This document shows, piece after piece, positions 1 through 6,204 of a DNA stretch of 10,076 bases (positions within the stretch are counted from its first letter, which is position 1; each line of letters begins with the position of its first letter). Below the pieces are notes generated by a model. The model was not told the DNA's origin, did not search any database, and worked only from the letters and a program-made list of their open reading frames with translations. Source of the DNA: Pseudomonadota bacterium (GTDB lineage Bacteria > Pseudomonadota > Alphaproteobacteria > Rhizobiales > Beijerinckiaceae); contig JAKANG010000012.1 in the NCBI GenBank assembly GCA_021812505.1, positions 1 through 10,076 of the forward strand. The letters are read 5' to 3'. A program made the translations under genes and the position numbers.

Positions 1-1
1 T

Positions 2-115
2 TTCGCCGCGCGGAATTATGCGGCGCAGAAGCGCAACATGGTTTTCCTGGGTGACGAGGTTCTGGGCAACACCACCATGATCAAGAAACTCTCCGCCAGC
101 GAGAAGACGCCATGA
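2..115 (+). CDS. C-terminal fragment of an unidentified protein, overlapping cimA
   Basis: An open frame enters from the left edge and gives 37 residues before a TGA at 113-115. It begins FAARNYAAQKRN and ends KKLSASEKTP. The stop overlaps the cimA start as ATGA (112-115), so the two genes are probably cotranscribed and translationally coupled. Codon use is G/C-rich at third positions, like the neighbouring genes, which supports real coding. The tail is short, hydrophilic and lysine-rich and ends without a recognisable domain. I do not recognise the family, and no function should be assigned from this fragment. Confidence 0.6.
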   Translation, partial: FAARNYAAQKRNMVFLGDEVLGNTTMIKKLSASEKTP

Positions 116-1713
116 GCCGTGAACGAGTCACGCTTTTCGACACCACCCTTCGCGACGGCGCCCAGACCACCGGCGTCGATTTTTCGCTCGACGACAAGAA
201 GCAGATCGCCGCGCTGCTCGACGCGCTCGGCGTCGATTATATCGAAGGCGGCTATCCCGGCGCCAATCCGCTCGACACCGAGTTCTTCGCCAGAAAGCCG
301 ACGAAGAAGGCGCGTTTCGCCGCCTTCGGCATGACTCGGCGCCCGGGGCGCTCGGCCGCCAACGATCCGGGCATCGCGGCTCTGCTCGACAGCGCCGCCG
401 ACGCCATCGTCTTCGTCGCCAAAGCTTGGGATTTTCAGGTGCGGGTGGCGCTGGGCAGCACTCTGGAGGAAAATCTCGCCGGCGTGACCGACAGCGTCAA
501 GGTCGCGGTCGCAGCGGGGCGCGAGGTCATCCTCGACTGCGAGCATTTCTTCGACGGCTACAAGGACAATCCCGATTACGCCCTCGCCTGCGCCCGCGCC
601 GGCTATGAGGCCGGAGCGCGCTGGATCGCCCTGTGCGACACCAATGGCGGGACGATGCCGCACGAGGTCGAGCAAATCGTGCGCGCCGTCTCGGTCCATG
701 TGCCCGGCGACCATCTCGCCATCCACGCCCATAACGACACCGATCAGGCGGTGGCCAATTCGCTGGCCGCCGTACGCGCCGGGGCGCGGCAGATTCACGG
801 CACGCTCAACGGGCTCGGCGAGCGCTGCGGCAACGCCAATCTGTGTTCGATCATCCCGACTCTCATGTTGAAGCCCGACTTCTCGGAGAAATTCGAGATC
901 GGCGTGAGCGCGGAAAGCCTGCGCGGCCTGACCAAGATCAGCCACGCGCTCGACGAAATCCTCAACCGCGCGCCCAACCGCCACGCGCCCTATGTCGGGG
1001 CCTCGGCCTTCGCCACCAAGGCGGGCATCCACGCCTCGGCCGTGATGAAGGACCCGCGCACCTATGAGCATGTGCCGCCCGAAAGCGTCGGCAACGCGCG
1101 CCGGGTTCTGGTCTCGGACCAGGCCGGCAAGTCGAACATCCTCGCCGAACTGGAGCGGCTAGGCGTGCCGGTGGCCAAGGACGACGTTCGCGTCGCCCGG
1201 CTGCTGAACGCCGTCAAGGACAAGGAAGCGCAAGGCTACGCCTATGAAGGCGCCGACGCCAGTTTCGAACTTCTTGCGCGCCGGGTGCTCGGTCATGTGC
1301 CCGACTTTTTCGAGGTCGATCGCTTCCGCGTCGATGTCGAGCGCCGGCACAACGCCCAAGGCGAGCTGGAGACCTTTTCGGAGGCGACGGTGCGGGTCAC
1401 CATCGACGGCCAGACCCTGATCTCGGCCGCCGAGGGCAGCGGTCCGGTCGATGCGCTTTACGGCGCCCTGTGCAAGGACCTCGGGAAATATCAGTCGATC
1501 ATCGACGGCATCGAACTGCTCGACTTCAAAGTGCGCGTCTTCCAGGGCGGCGCCGACGCCGTGACCCGCGTATTGATCGAGTTCGGCGACAAAGCGCGCG
1601 GCGACGGCGGGGAAACCTGGACCACGGTGGGCGTCTCGGCCAATCTCATCGACGCCTCCTTCCAGGCGTTGCTCGACGCGATCCAATATAAATTACTTAA
1701 GGCGGGCGCCTGA
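112..1713 (+). CDS. cimA: (R)-citramalate synthase
   Basis: This 533-residue enzyme condenses pyruvate with acetyl-CoA to (R)-citramalate, the first step of the threonine-independent route to 2-oxobutyrate and isoleucine, in the cytoplasm. The N-terminal TIM-barrel of the DRE-TIM metallolyase/HMGL-like family carries DTTLRDGAQ (residues 10-18), the metal-binding HAHND (205-209) and GERCGNANL (236-244). The LDCEHFFDGY stretch (141-150) and the total length match the long citramalate synthase family rather than 2-isopropylmalate synthase. Homocitrate synthase and LeuA are the main alternatives. The C-terminal part from about residue 400 reads as a LeuA-type allosteric domain, with EGSGPVDALYGAL from residue 441 and TTVGVSANLIDAS near the end. 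End-product (isoleucine) inhibition is therefore expected but not shown. The ATG at 112 places the DTTLRDG motif at the usual distance from the N-terminus and overlaps the upstream stop by 4 nt. Confidence 0.93.
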   Translation: MSRERVTLFDTTLRDGAQTTGVDFSLDDKKQIAALLDALGVDYIEGGYPGANPLDTEFFARKPTKKARFAAFGMTRRPGRSAANDPGIAALLDSAADAIVFVAKAWDFQVRVALGSTLEENLAGVTDSVKVAVAAGREVILDCEHFFDGYKDNPDYALACARAGYEAGARWIALCDTNGGTMPHEVEQIVRAVSVHVPGDHLAIHAHNDTDQAVANSLAAVRAGARQIHGTLNGLGERCGNANLCSIIPTLMLKPDFSEKFEIGVSAESLRGLTKISHALDEILNRAPNRHAPYVGASAFATKAGIHASAVMKDPRTYEHVPPESVGNARRVLVSDQAGKSNILAELERLGVPVAKDDVRVARLLNAVKDKEAQGYAYEGADASFELLARRVLGHVPDFFEVDRFRVDVERRHNAQGELETFSEATVRVTIDGQTLISAAEGSGPVDALYGALCKDLGKYQSIIDGIELLDFKVRVFQGGADAVTRVLIEFGDKARGDGGETWTTVGVSANLIDASFQALLDAIQYKLLKAGA

Positions 1714-1760
1714 TCCCGCGCCGGGCGACCCGGCGCCTTGCGCCGGATCATGGCGCGGGA
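1714..1760 (+). terminator. Nested inverted repeat directly after cimA
   Basis: The first nine bases after the cimA stop, TCCCGCGCC (1714-1722), are the exact reverse complement of GGCGCGGGA (1752-1760). Inside this outer stem, CCGGCG (1730-1735) and CGCCGG (1741-1746) form a 6-bp stem with a 5-nt loop. The alternative CCGGG-CGA-CCCGG (1721-1733) could compete. No T-run follows, so it is not a classic intrinsic terminator. It may be a 3'-end stabiliser or a Rho-assisted stop. The position suggests that cimA transcription ends here, but this is inferred. Confidence 0.5.
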
Positions 1761-1792
1761 CGACTTAATCCGTTAGCTTGGCGTCATTGCCG

Positions 1793-1808
1793 GCTCGCTT
1801 CGGCGAGC
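1793..1808 (+). promoter_or_regulatory. C(UUCG)G tetraloop hairpin in the ppk2 leader
   Basis: GCTCGC (1793-1798), the loop TTCG (1799-1802) and GCGAGC (1803-1808) form a perfect 6-bp stem closed by C-G around UUCG, an exceptionally stable RNA tetraloop. A G-run follows, then five T residues at 1818-1822. The T-run is about 9 nt from the stem, so the fit to an intrinsic terminator is imperfect. It could end cimA transcripts or act in the 5' leader of ppk2, whose Shine-Dalgarno starts about 22 nt downstream of the stem. Confidence 0.45.
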
Positions 1809-1830
1809 GGGGGGTGATTTTTACGGTCCC

Positions 1831-1838
1831 GGGGGAGG
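1831..1838 (+). promoter_or_regulatory. Strong Shine-Dalgarno that sets the ppk2 start
   Basis: The run GGGGGAGG lies 8 nt upstream of a TTG codon at 1847-1849 that is in frame with the PPK2 domain. It is the best ribosome-binding site in this part of the window. No ATG sits at a usable distance from it, which argues for initiation at TTG 1847. Confidence 0.65.
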
Positions 1839-1846
1839 ACTCGCGA

Positions 1847-2875
1847 TTGTCTCAACTCGTTGAACCAGCCAGGAAGAACGGCGCCTCTCACGACAGCAAT
1901 TCTTCGCCGCCGCGCGAGGAAAAGCCTAAAGCCGCGCCGAAGCGCGCGACCAATGGCGAGGGGACGGCGGTCGCACAGCCCGCGCCAGACGATTCGCCCC
2001 AGCATCATATCGCCCAGATGCGGCATGATCCCGCCGCGATCCGCCGCGTGTTCGAGACCGGCGAGTATCCTTACGCCGCGCGCATGCGCACCCGGCCTTA
2101 CGAAGCGAACATGCTGAAATTGCAGCAGGAACTGCTCAAGGCGCAGCGCTGGGTCGAGCAGAGCGGCGAAAAGATCGTCATGCTGTTCGAGGGCCGCGAC
2201 GCGGCCGGCAAGGGCGGCACGATCAAGCGCTACATGGAGCACATGAACCCGCGCACCGCCCGCGTGGTGGCGCTACAGAAGCCGACCGAGCGCGAACGCA
2301 CGCAATGGTTCTTCCAGCGCTATATTTCGCAATTGCCTTCGGCCGGCGAACTCTGCCTGTTCGACCGCTCCTGGTACAATCGCGCCGGCGTCGAGCGGGT
2401 GATGGGCTTCTGCACGCCCAATGAATATCTCGAATTCATGCGCCAGTGCCCCGAAGTCGAACGCATGCTGGCGCGCGCGGGCATCCGCCTGTTCAAATAT
2501 TGGTTCTCGGTGTCGCGCGAGGAGCAGCGCCGCCGTTTCGAGGCGCGCAAGATCGATCCGCTCAAGCAATGGAAGCTGTCGCCGATCGACCTGGCCTCGC
2601 TTGAAAAGTGGGATGAATATACCGAGGCCAAGGAGGCGATGTTCTTCTATACCGACACCGCCGACGCGCCCTGGACCATCATCAAGGCCGACGACAAAAA
2701 GCGTGCGCGGCTGAACTGCATGAGCCACTTTCTGTGGTCCCTGCCCTATCCCAACAAGGACCTCTCCATCGTGAGGCCGCCGGACCCGCTGATCGTCGGC
2801 TCGACCGAGCATGTCATCGGCCGCGACATGAACATCATCGAGAAGACGATCCATCCGGAGTTGAAACGGGGATAG
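1847..2875 (+). CDS. ppk2: PPK2-family polyphosphate kinase (class I-like)
   Basis: PPK2 enzymes transfer phosphate between inorganic polyphosphate and nucleotides. Class I members mostly use nucleoside diphosphates, making ATP or GTP from polyphosphate. From TTG 1847 the protein has 342 residues. About 57 N-terminal residues are polar and rich in Pro, Ala and Lys, probably disordered. The conserved domain starts near MRHDPAAIRRVFETG. The Walker A loop GRDAAGKGG is at residues 116-124, and the Walker B/lid segment FDRSWYNRAGVERVMGFC starts at residue 172. It is followed by KYWFSVSREEQRRRF and the WKLSPIDL block typical of single-domain PPK2. The start was chosen for its Shine-Dalgarno. The frame also opens at TTG 1778, but that would translate through the leader hairpin. 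ATG 2018 would give only the core (about 285 residues). The gene converges on selO with 30 bp between the stops. Substrate class is inferred from motif similarity only. Confidence 0.9.
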   Translation: MSQLVEPARKNGASHDSNSSPPREEKPKAAPKRATNGEGTAVAQPAPDDSPQHHIAQMRHDPAAIRRVFETGEYPYAARMRTRPYEANMLKLQQELLKAQRWVEQSGEKIVMLFEGRDAAGKGGTIKRYMEHMNPRTARVVALQKPTERERTQWFFQRYISQLPSAGELCLFDRSWYNRAGVERVMGFCTPNEYLEFMRQCPEVERMLARAGIRLFKYWFSVSREEQRRRFEARKIDPLKQWKLSPIDLASLEKWDEYTEAKEAMFFYTDTADAPWTIIKADDKKRARLNCMSHFLWSLPYPNKDLSIVRPPDPLIVGSTEHVIGRDMNIIEKTIHPELKRG

Positions 2876-2905
2876 GCTTTTCGCAACCTGTCGCACTCTC
2901 GCGGC

Positions 2906-4417
2906 TTAGGTGCCGCAAAAGGTCGCCTGAACAATCTCCTCGGGGCGCGGCGGCGCCTCGAGGTCGTCCTCTGGATTTTCCGGCGCCGCAGGCTCTCGGA
3001 AGGGGTTTTTCACCGCCGCGCACAGGCGCTGCATGGGCTGGAGATCGCCCTGGTTGGCGGCGGCGAGCGCCTGTTCGACGCGGTGATTGCGGGGAATGAC
3101 GATCGGATTGGCCGCCCGCATCAATTCGAGGCGCGCGGAAAAATCCTCGCCCGCCGTCAGGCCGCGCCAGTCGCTTAGGAACCGGGCCGCATCCTCCCGC
3201 GTCATGGCGTCGGCCTGCGCGAAAAGATCCAGAAAGTCCGCGTCCCCGGCGCCGCCGGCGACCCGGGTCAGGCGGCGGAAGAACAAGGTGAAATCGGCGT
3301 TCGAGCCGTCCAGCAGCCGCCACAGGCCGGCTATGAAGGCCTCGTTGGCGGGATCGCCGGATTTTAGGCCGAGCTTGCGCTCCAGCCCTTCGGCTAGAGC
3401 CGCGCCATAGGCCGGTCGGAACGACTCCAGCATTTCTTCCGCGCGGATCAACGCCACATCCGCGTCGGCGTCGAAAAGGGGCAGTAGGCATTCCGCGAGG
3501 CGAGCCAGATTCCACGCGGCGATCGGCGCCTGGCGATTGAAGGCGTAGCGTCCGTCGTTGTCGATCGAGGAATAGACCTGCCGGCGGTTGAACGAGTCCA
3601 TGAAGGCGCAGGGGCCGAAATCGATGGTCTCGCCGGACACCGACATATTGTCGGTGTTCATCACCCCATGGATGAAGCCGACGGCCATCCATTGCGCGAC
3701 CAGCCGCGCCTGCCGCGCCACGACTTCCGCATAAAGGCGGAGATAGCGGTCGGGCTGGCCGGAAAATTCGGGATAGAGCCGCGCGATGCAATGATCGGCG
3801 AGCGCTTTGGTGAGCAGCGGGCCCTGGTCGCGGCGGGCGTCCTCGTTGGCGGCATATTGGAACGTGCCGACCCGCACATGGCTGCGCGCGATCCTTGTCA
3901 GCACGGCGCCGGGCTGAGGCGTCTCGCGATAGACGGGCGCCCCGGTGGCGACCACGGCCAGCGCGCGGGTGGTCGGAATCCTCAAACCCGCCATGGCCTC
4001 GCTGACGATATATTCGCGCAGCATGGACGACAAAGTGGCGCGACCGTCGCCGCGGCGGGCGAATTTGGTCGGGCCGGAGCCCTTGAGATGGACGTCATAG
4101 ACCGCGCCGTCGGGCGCGGCGATTTCGCCGGCGATCGCGGCCCGGCCGTCGCCCATTGCGGGATTCCACTGCCCGAACTGGTGGCCGGCATAAGCCAGCG
4201 CGATGTTCTCGCGTCCCTGGGGCGGCGCGCCGCCGGACAGCCATTCCAGCAGTTCCGGCGTCGCCGCGCCTTCGGGCAGGCCGAGTTCGGCCGCCAGCGC
4301 GCCGTTGAACACCACCCATTGCGGCGCCGGCGGCGGCGAAACGGGCGCCGCCGCGAAAAATTCGGGCGGCAGGGCCCGATAAGAGGTTTCGCGCAGGAAA
4401 TGCGTGCTCGCGGTCAT
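2906..4417 (-). CDS. selO: Protein adenylyltransferase SelO (YdiU)
   Basis: SelO is a pseudokinase-fold enzyme that binds ATP in flipped orientation and attaches AMP to Ser, Thr or Tyr of target proteins. In studied bacteria and mitochondria it acts in redox and stress responses. The 503-residue protein contains LKGSGPTKFARRGDGRAT (from residue 111; nucleotide-binding Lys112), MLREYIVSEAM, and the signature HGVMNTDN (250-257). Asp256 corresponds to the catalytic base, and Asn257 and Asp266 to the metal ligands of characterised SelO, with the same D-N-8-D spacing. The C-terminus ends TFCGT, with a TGC-coded Cys third from the end. This is the place of selenocysteine in animal SELENOO. The ATG at 4417 was chosen because GGAGG (4422-4426 on the complement) lies 4 nt upstream and the product then starts like family members. 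The same frame stays open upstream to 4648, inside the GT39 gene, but that extension looks like overlap noise. Confidence 0.93.
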   Translation of the reverse strand: MTASTHFLRETSYRALPPEFFAAAPVSPPPAPQWVVFNGALAAELGLPEGAATPELLEWLSGGAPPQGRENIALAYAGHQFGQWNPAMGDGRAAIAGEIAAPDGAVYDVHLKGSGPTKFARRGDGRATLSSMLREYIVSEAMAGLRIPTTRALAVVATGAPVYRETPQPGAVLTRIARSHVRVGTFQYAANEDARRDQGPLLTKALADHCIARLYPEFSGQPDRYLRLYAEVVARQARLVAQWMAVGFIHGVMNTDNMSVSGETIDFGPCAFMDSFNRRQVYSSIDNDGRYAFNRQAPIAAWNLARLAECLLPLFDADADVALIRAEEMLESFRPAYGAALAEGLERKLGLKSGDPANEAFIAGLWRLLDGSNADFTLFFRRLTRVAGGAGDADFLDLFAQADAMTREDAARFLSDWRGLTAGEDFSARLELMRAANPIVIPRNHRVEQALAAANQGDLQPMQRLCAAVKNPFREPAAPENPEDDLEAPPRPEEIVQATFCGT

Positions 4418-4437
4418 TCTGCCTCCGGACGCGGCGT

Positions 4438-4457
4438 CCCGCCCCGCTTTGGGCGGG
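4438..4457 (-). terminator. GC-rich hairpin between the GT39 gene and selO
   Basis: CCCGCCC (4438-4444) and GGGCGGG (4451-4457) form a perfect 7-bp stem with a 6-nt loop. It lies in the 52-bp gap between the GT39 stop codon and the selO Shine-Dalgarno. No T-run follows on the minus strand, so it could be a partial terminator, a processing or stability element, or a chance structure in GC-rich DNA. If it does stop transcription, selO needs its own promoter. I saw no clear one in the gap. Confidence 0.35.
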
Positions 4458-4469
4458 CGCGGAGAATCG

Positions 4470-6050
4470 TCAGTTCCTGAACTGGGGCCGGGACGACGTT
4501 TTTGCAAGAGACGGAGGCTGGAGCGAAAATTCCGGCGCCGGATCGTGGAACCGGGTCGCGCGGAAAACGTCGAGCACGATCGCCGGCTCGGCCCCGGCCA
4601 TGATGTCCACCGGCGCGAGCGGCTCGATCGAATCGAAATATTTTCCAAATCGCGCCCGGGCTTCAGCCGGCGACAGATTCTGCCCGACGATCAGCGCGTC
4701 GCGGCCGACGAAATCTTTTGGATCGCGGATGAGTCCGAAGCCGCGCGGGTCGTCGGACAGGCAGAGCACCGGGAGGCCGCCCCGCAAGGCGACATCGAGC
4801 TTGCCGGCTTCGAACCAGCGCGTCGCCGCGATGAACATGCCCGCCTTGCGCCATTCGTTTTTTTCGAGCGCGCGCGAAAAATCGTCCCAGCGCAGCGCTT
4901 CGATCAGGGGATCGCGCTTTCCGGCGAGCGATTTCAGAGGCAGATGCGGCAGGGCGACGACCGCGCCGGCCAAAAGCAGAGTGAAAGCGCTGGCGGCGGC
5001 CAGCGCCTTGCCTGGCCACTGGGCCCCGGTCTGTATAAGCGCTGCGATCTCCCGCCCGAGCAGCGGAAAGATCATCAGATAGCCTGGCGCCGCCCAATGC
5101 GGCAGGACGCGGTGGCTGGACCACAGCGCGACCAGTGTGAACAGCACGATGGGAAAGGCGCCGAGGCAGGCGAGGAAAAAGTCGCGCTCCCGCGACGGCC
5201 CGCGCCAAAGCGTTCGCAGGAACAGAGCCGCCAGCGGAAAGAAAATCCATGGCGCGAGAAAAAGCGATTGCAGACCGATCAGGGCGAACGGCGCGAGGAG
5301 CCGGAGATGCGGCGCCCCCGAACGCCCGCCTTGGAACACGAAAGAGACCCAGTGATGCTGGGCGTTCCAGATCAGAACCGGCGAAAAAACGATCAGAGCG
5401 ACGAGGCCCGCGAGCCACGGCCAGGGCGTCGCCAGCCAGAACCTCTGGCGAGGGCTGAGCAGCACGAACAGCCCGGCTCCGGCGAACAGCAGGACGCCAT
5501 GATATTTTGACAGCATGGCGAGCCCGGCGAAGAACCCGGCCAGCAGCCAGTCGCGCGGCGCCTTTCGCCGGTCGTCCGCGAAAAAAACCCGCGCGAGAAA
5601 AATGGCGCAGGCCAGCATGGCCGGAAGCAAGGGCGCGTCGGGCAGAATCCATACCGCGTCGGCGACGCCGAGCGCGGGCGAGAGCGCCAGGGTCAGGGCC
5701 GCGTAAAAGCCGGCCTCCGCGGAAAAGAGCCGCCGCGTCAGCGCAAACATCAGCCAACTCGTGCCGCCGGAAATCAGCACGAAGGGCGCGCGCAGCGCCA
5801 GCGGGCTTTCGCCCAAAAACTTCGCGGCGAAATGAGACATCCACCAGGCGAGCGGCGGATGGTCGAATGTGCTGAGCGTCAGGACGCGGCTGGTCGCGAC
5901 CGTATAGGATTCGTCAATCCCGAGGCCGGTCGCGGCGGCGAATGCGAATCGCAGCGCCAGGACAACCCCGATCAGCGCAAGAGTCCGCCCCTCGGCGGTC
6001 CAGCGCGCGCGCCGCGCGGCTTCATCCCCTTTCGGCAGGCTTTGGTTCAT
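4470..6050 (-). CDS. GT39/PMT-like integral membrane glycosyltransferase
   Basis: The 526-residue protein looks like a polytopic enzyme that moves a sugar from a polyprenyl-phosphate donor to an envelope acceptor (protein, lipid A or another glycolipid) on the periplasmic side. After a charged N-terminal tail, a first membrane helix (about residues 22-41) leads into GIDESYT (44-50). This corresponds to the first external loop with the conserved acidic D-E of the PMT_2/ArnT superfamily. FDHPPLAWW (62-70) is the matching conserved DHPP block. About ten hydrophobic segments follow up to roughly residue 365, and a soluble domain fills the C-terminal 150 residues. The ATG at 6050 gives the normal N-terminus; its Shine-Dalgarno is weak (GGAAGA, about 13 nt away). 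The divergent neighbour makes a polyprenyl-phosphate sugar, which strongly suggests the pair works together. The sugar and the acceptor cannot be read from sequence. Confidence 0.82.
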   Translation of the reverse strand: MNQSLPKGDEAARRARWTAEGRTLALIGVVLALRFAFAAATGLGIDESYTVATSRVLTLSTFDHPPLAWWMSHFAAKFLGESPLALRAPFVLISGGTSWLMFALTRRLFSAEAGFYAALTLALSPALGVADAVWILPDAPLLPAMLACAIFLARVFFADDRRKAPRDWLLAGFFAGLAMLSKYHGVLLFAGAGLFVLLSPRQRFWLATPWPWLAGLVALIVFSPVLIWNAQHHWVSFVFQGGRSGAPHLRLLAPFALIGLQSLFLAPWIFFPLAALFLRTLWRGPSRERDFFLACLGAFPIVLFTLVALWSSHRVLPHWAAPGYLMIFPLLGREIAALIQTGAQWPGKALAAASAFTLLLAGAVVALPHLPLKSLAGKRDPLIEALRWDDFSRALEKNEWRKAGMFIAATRWFEAGKLDVALRGGLPVLCLSDDPRGFGLIRDPKDFVGRDALIVGQNLSPAEARARFGKYFDSIEPLAPVDIMAGAEPAIVLDVFRATRFHDPAPEFSLQPPSLAKTSSRPQFRN

Positions 6051-6204
6051 GCGGGCGATCGATTCTTCCGGCGTCGATTTTTTAACCAGGCTCGCGCGCC
6101 TCTCGCTTAAGGACGCGCCTGTGTTCACCAAGGCCAGAAGGCTAGCTGTACTTGGCAAGGCTTTGCAGCTAACAGATTTGCCGCTCGAAAGGAAATTTCC
6201 GTCC
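6051..6204. promoter_or_regulatory. Divergent spacer between the two glycosyltransferase genes
   Basis: This 154-bp stretch separates the GT39 start on the minus strand from the GT2-GtrA start on the plus strand and should hold both promoters. It is visibly richer in A and T than its flanks, with a T6 run at 6078-6083. An inverted repeat lies within it: TAGCTG (6143-6148) and CAGCTA (6166-6171), 17 nt apart, with a TTGGCA -35-like hexamer at 6152-6157 between the arms. I could not define a convincing -10 box for either direction. Confidence 0.45.
6143..6171. repeat. Inverted repeat TAGCTG-N17-CAGCTA
   Basis: Two perfect 6-bp arms separated by 17 bp lie 34 bp upstream of the chosen GT2-GtrA start, in the non-coding spacer. 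Such a spacing could be an operator for a dimeric regulator, or it may be chance. Nothing else in the window repeats this sequence that I could see. Confidence 0.35.

Noticed and set aside
16..1071. Long open frame on the minus strand antisense to cimA
   Set aside because: Its protein has no family features, and the opposite frame encodes an unmistakable citramalate synthase. Long antisense frames are expected when third positions are nearly all G or C.
2901..2916. Hairpin GCGGC-TTAGGT-GCCGC spanning the selO stop codon, as a shared terminator for ppk2 and selO
   Set aside because: The stem is only 5 bp and no T-run follows in the plus direction. On the minus strand the stop codon is in the loop with nothing U-rich after it. 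It is too weak to annotate.
4471..4484. Palindrome CAGTTC-CT-GAACTG at the GT39 stop codon
   Set aside because: The 2-nt loop makes an RNA hairpin poor, and most of it is coding sequence. A single 6-bp arm pair is expected by chance at this scale.
4418..4648. N-terminal extension of SelO by 77 residues into the GT39 gene
   Set aside because: A good Shine-Dalgarno precedes ATG 4417, SelO proteins start near that point, and the extension overlaps the soluble C-terminal domain of the GT39 gene.
3668..5510. Two long plus-strand open frames (3668-4480 and 4404-5510) opposite selO and the GT39 gene
   Set aside because: They are Arg/Ala/Gly-rich translations of the complement with no motifs, while the minus strand gives SelO catalytic motifs and GT39 membrane segments.
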